DNA of 7,393 nt. Source: JAICJR01 sp036491015. GTDB lineage: Bacteria > Actinomycetota > Thermoleophilia > Solirubrobacterales > Thermoleophilaceae. The DNA is taken from positions 1 through 7,393 of the forward strand of contig DASXCV010000084.1 in the NCBI GenBank assembly GCA_036491015.1. Direction: 5' to 3'. Shown piece by piece: positions 5,759 to 7,393 of the stretch; the first letter of the stretch is position 1, and every line of letters begins with the position of its first letter. The translations under genes were made by a program, and so were the position numbers. Below the pieces are notes generated by a model, which worked only from the letters and a program-made list of their open reading frames with translations, was not told the DNA's origin and did no database searches.

Positions 5759-5790
5759 AGATCGAGCCGCCCCTAAGGACGGCTCGATCT
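5759..5790 (-). terminator. Hairpin at the end of the rRNA operon
   Basis: A perfect 11-bp inverted repeat (arms 5759-5769 and 5780-5790, AGATCGAGCCG and its complement) encloses 10 bases in which CC and GG can pair further. It begins about 8 nt beyond the 3' end of 5S rRNA. On the minus strand the stem is followed by CGTTTGG, so the U-run expected of a textbook intrinsic terminator is poor. Being symmetrical it could act in both directions. Confidence 0.65.
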
Positions 5791-5797
5791 TAATTAA

Positions 5798-5914
5798 CTC
5801 GGCGGCGACCTACTCTCCCAGGCCCGCGAGGGCCAAGTACCATCGGCGCTGAGGGGCTTAACTACTCTGTTCGGAATGGGAAGAGGTGTTTCCCCCTCGC
5901 TATGACCACCGAAA
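5798..5914 (-). rRNA. rrf: 5S ribosomal RNA
   Basis: Read on the minus strand, the sequence starts about TTCGGTGGTCATAGCG, contains the conserved CCCATTCCGAACAGAG block of loops B and C, then GGTACTTGG, and ends GGGAGAGTAGGTCGCCGCCGA. The ends pair as helix I (UCGGUGGU with GCCGCCGA, allowing G-U pairs). The length of about 117 nt is normal. The exact ends are uncertain by one or two bases. It follows the 23S gene after a spacer of roughly 70 nt that contains no tRNA. Confidence 0.95.
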
Positions 5915-5984
5915 ACTGACGAGACCAGTCCTCGGCGGACCCTCAAAACTGCACAGTTGTAACCAAGCAACGGGGTATCAAAAA

Positions 5985-6281
<297 letters not shown>

Positions 6282-6993
6282 CAGTTTTGTTACTCCGCTC
6301 GATTACTGCGCGGAGGTCAGGTCATTTCTGCCTGACTCTGCATGTCGCCATGCAGCTCGGACTGTATCTTCCAGGCCCTCACGGGCCCTGTCTGGCGTGC
6401 AGTCTCTGAGGATTCTGGATAGCTACCAGCTCATTCCAGCGCACTTTCCTGAAGCGACCTTCTCCATTCATGGAGAGCGCCGTTTCGAGGAGCCGGCTGA
6501 AGCCGGCAGGCGTGCGATGGTGACCGAGAGCCAGCTCCCGCACGATGCTTGCGAACTTCTCGAAGTCCGCATGTTTCGTTGAGAGCAACGGGTTTCGTTC
6601 GAAGAAGGGAATCACCCGATCGAGCAAGTCCTGACGTCGTCGAACTACTAGGACAAGCGCGCGATCGTGTTTGCTGTTCGGCTTGATGTAACCGCAGTCG
6701 AACCTCTGTCGAATCAACTCGAGCACTTGAGCCCTGTCACCGTTTTGGCTGACATGGAACTCTGGAACGAGTTGAAAACCGACTCGACAGGTCGGACTGC
6801 GCTGCACCGAGACCGAGAAACTTCCTTCTCCGTCGACGTAACCCGCGATATAGCTATCCAGCCTTTCCTGCTGATTGGCCGCACTCGACACGTTGTCACT
6901 ATCGTAAACGTCGGGTCAGACGTCGACGATGAGTAGTGCGAGATACATACGGCGTTTCCAGCATTTGGCCAGATTTATAGACAGCAATGGTCT
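6282..6993 (-). mobile_element. Group I intron in 23S rRNA carrying a LAGLIDADG endonuclease
   Basis: The 712-nt insert splits the conserved GACAGU-UCGG of the peptidyl transferase centre. Structure found by hand (plus-strand coordinates): P1 pairs exon 6994-7000 with the guide at 6979-6985, seven pairs ending in the U-G wobble at the 5' splice site. P10 can pair intron GACC with 3' exon GGUC. P3 is 6968-6973 with 6391-6396; P4 may be 6957-6961 with 6415-6419. P7 is 6400-6404 with 6360-6364, within the classic CAGAGACU and AAGAUACAGUCC motifs. P8 is 6372-6378 with 6383-6390, one bulge, GUGA loop. P9-type hairpins are 6338-6355 (GCGA loop), 6316-6336 and 6293-6315. The last base is the terminal G, at 6282. 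The endonuclease frame lies in the P4-P6 domain, probably the P5 loop. All core parts are present, so self-splicing is expected; the subgroup was not assigned. Confidence 0.95.
6379..6891 (-). CDS. LAGLIDADG homing endonuclease encoded in the 23S intron
   Basis: The 170-residue protein has one LAGLIDADG motif, YIAGYVDGEGSF (14-25), so it should act as a homodimer that cuts intron-free 23S genes and drives copying of the intron into them. E22 takes the place of the catalytic Asp of the motif, a common substitution. The order of elements follows I-CreI: FHVSQ with Q49 (like I-CreI Q47), YIKPNSKHDRALVLVVRRRQDLLDRVIPFF (68-97) and LSTKHADF with K106 (like I-CreI K98). The length is close to the 163 residues of I-CreI. 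The GTG at 6891 is the only usual start after the in-frame stop at 6916-6918, and no Shine-Dalgarno sequence is seen. The last codons double as P3, P7 and P8 strands of the ribozyme, and the TGA forms part of the P8 tetraloop. The frame is intact, so the enzyme may be active. Confidence 0.94.
   Translation of the reverse strand: MSSAANQQERLDSYIAGYVDGEGSFSVSVQRSPTCRVGFQLVPEFHVSQNGDRAQVLELIRQRFDCGYIKPNSKHDRALVLVVRRRQDLLDRVIPFFERNPLLSTKHADFEKFASIVRELALGHHRTPAGFSRLLETALSMNGEGRFRKVRWNELVAIQNPQRLHARQGP

Positions 6994-7393
<400 letters not shown>

Noticed and set aside
5915..5984. tRNA gene in the 23S-5S spacer
   Set aside because: The spacer is about 70 nt with no cloverleaf or TTCGA-type arm; it looks like an ordinary processing spacer.
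6397..6936. Open frames on the plus strand within the intron (6397-6582, 6667-6936)
   Set aside because: They are antisense to the endonuclease, whose family match is clear, and they have no recognisable features.
6282..6993. Intervening sequence cut out without ligation, or an assembly chimera
   Set aside because: The P1 wobble at the splice site, terminal G, matching P3, P7 and P8 and an intact endonuclease frame fit a group I intron; the exons rejoin exactly.

Overview
The window is GC-rich bacterial DNA with dense genes, many GTG starts and few Shine-Dalgarno sites. A deazaflavin (F420)-type nitroreductase, a perfect actinobacterial-type LexA box and the general gene style suggest a high-GC actinobacterium. 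A deep lineage such as Thermoleophilia is my guess from the protein style; it was not tested.

Layout, left to right. Positions 1-323 hold the 5' end of murA on the minus strand, cut by the window edge. A divergent plus-strand pair follows: an HD-domain hydrolase (423-1004) overlapping by 4 bases a deazaflavin-dependent nitroreductase-like protein (1001-1462). A small minus-strand protein with two CxxC...CxxxH modules (1464-1793) is divergent from an isocitrate/isopropylmalate dehydrogenase family gene (1822-2919) that keeps the isocitrate dehydrogenase catalytic residues. Facing it is a minus-strand pair: a hotdog acyl-CoA thioesterase (3198-3620) and a 90-residue unknown (2922-3194). A poorly conserved-looking plus-strand frame (3697-4095) follows, with unusual codon use and a perfect 14-base LexA/SOS box over its start codon. 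Three minus-strand genes come next: a glyoxalase-fold (VOC) protein (4210-4647), a second, unrelated HD-domain protein (4722-5303) and a single-pass membrane protein (5320-5703).

From about 5759 to the right edge lies the 3' end of a ribosomal RNA operon on the minus strand: a hairpin that probably ends the operon, 5S rRNA, a short spacer, and the last ~700 nt of 23S rRNA. The 23S gene is interrupted by a 712-nt group I intron (6282-6993) that encodes a single-motif LAGLIDADG homing endonuclease (6379-6891). The intron sits in the peptidyl transferase centre, directly after the base I count as E. coli U2604. By hand I can pair P1 with its U-G splice-site wobble, a possible P10, P3, P4, P7, P8 and three P9-type hairpins, and the intron ends in the expected G. 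The endonuclease resembles the I-CreI family, whose own intron sits about 11 nt away in the same rRNA segment.

The protein genes look like ordinary housekeeping and accessory metabolism with no single shared pathway. The two items most worth following are the intron with its endonuclease and the LexA-box orphan gene. A secondary pattern is a TAnnnT hexamer 9-10 nt before the start codon of several plus-strand genes, which suggests leaderless mRNAs.
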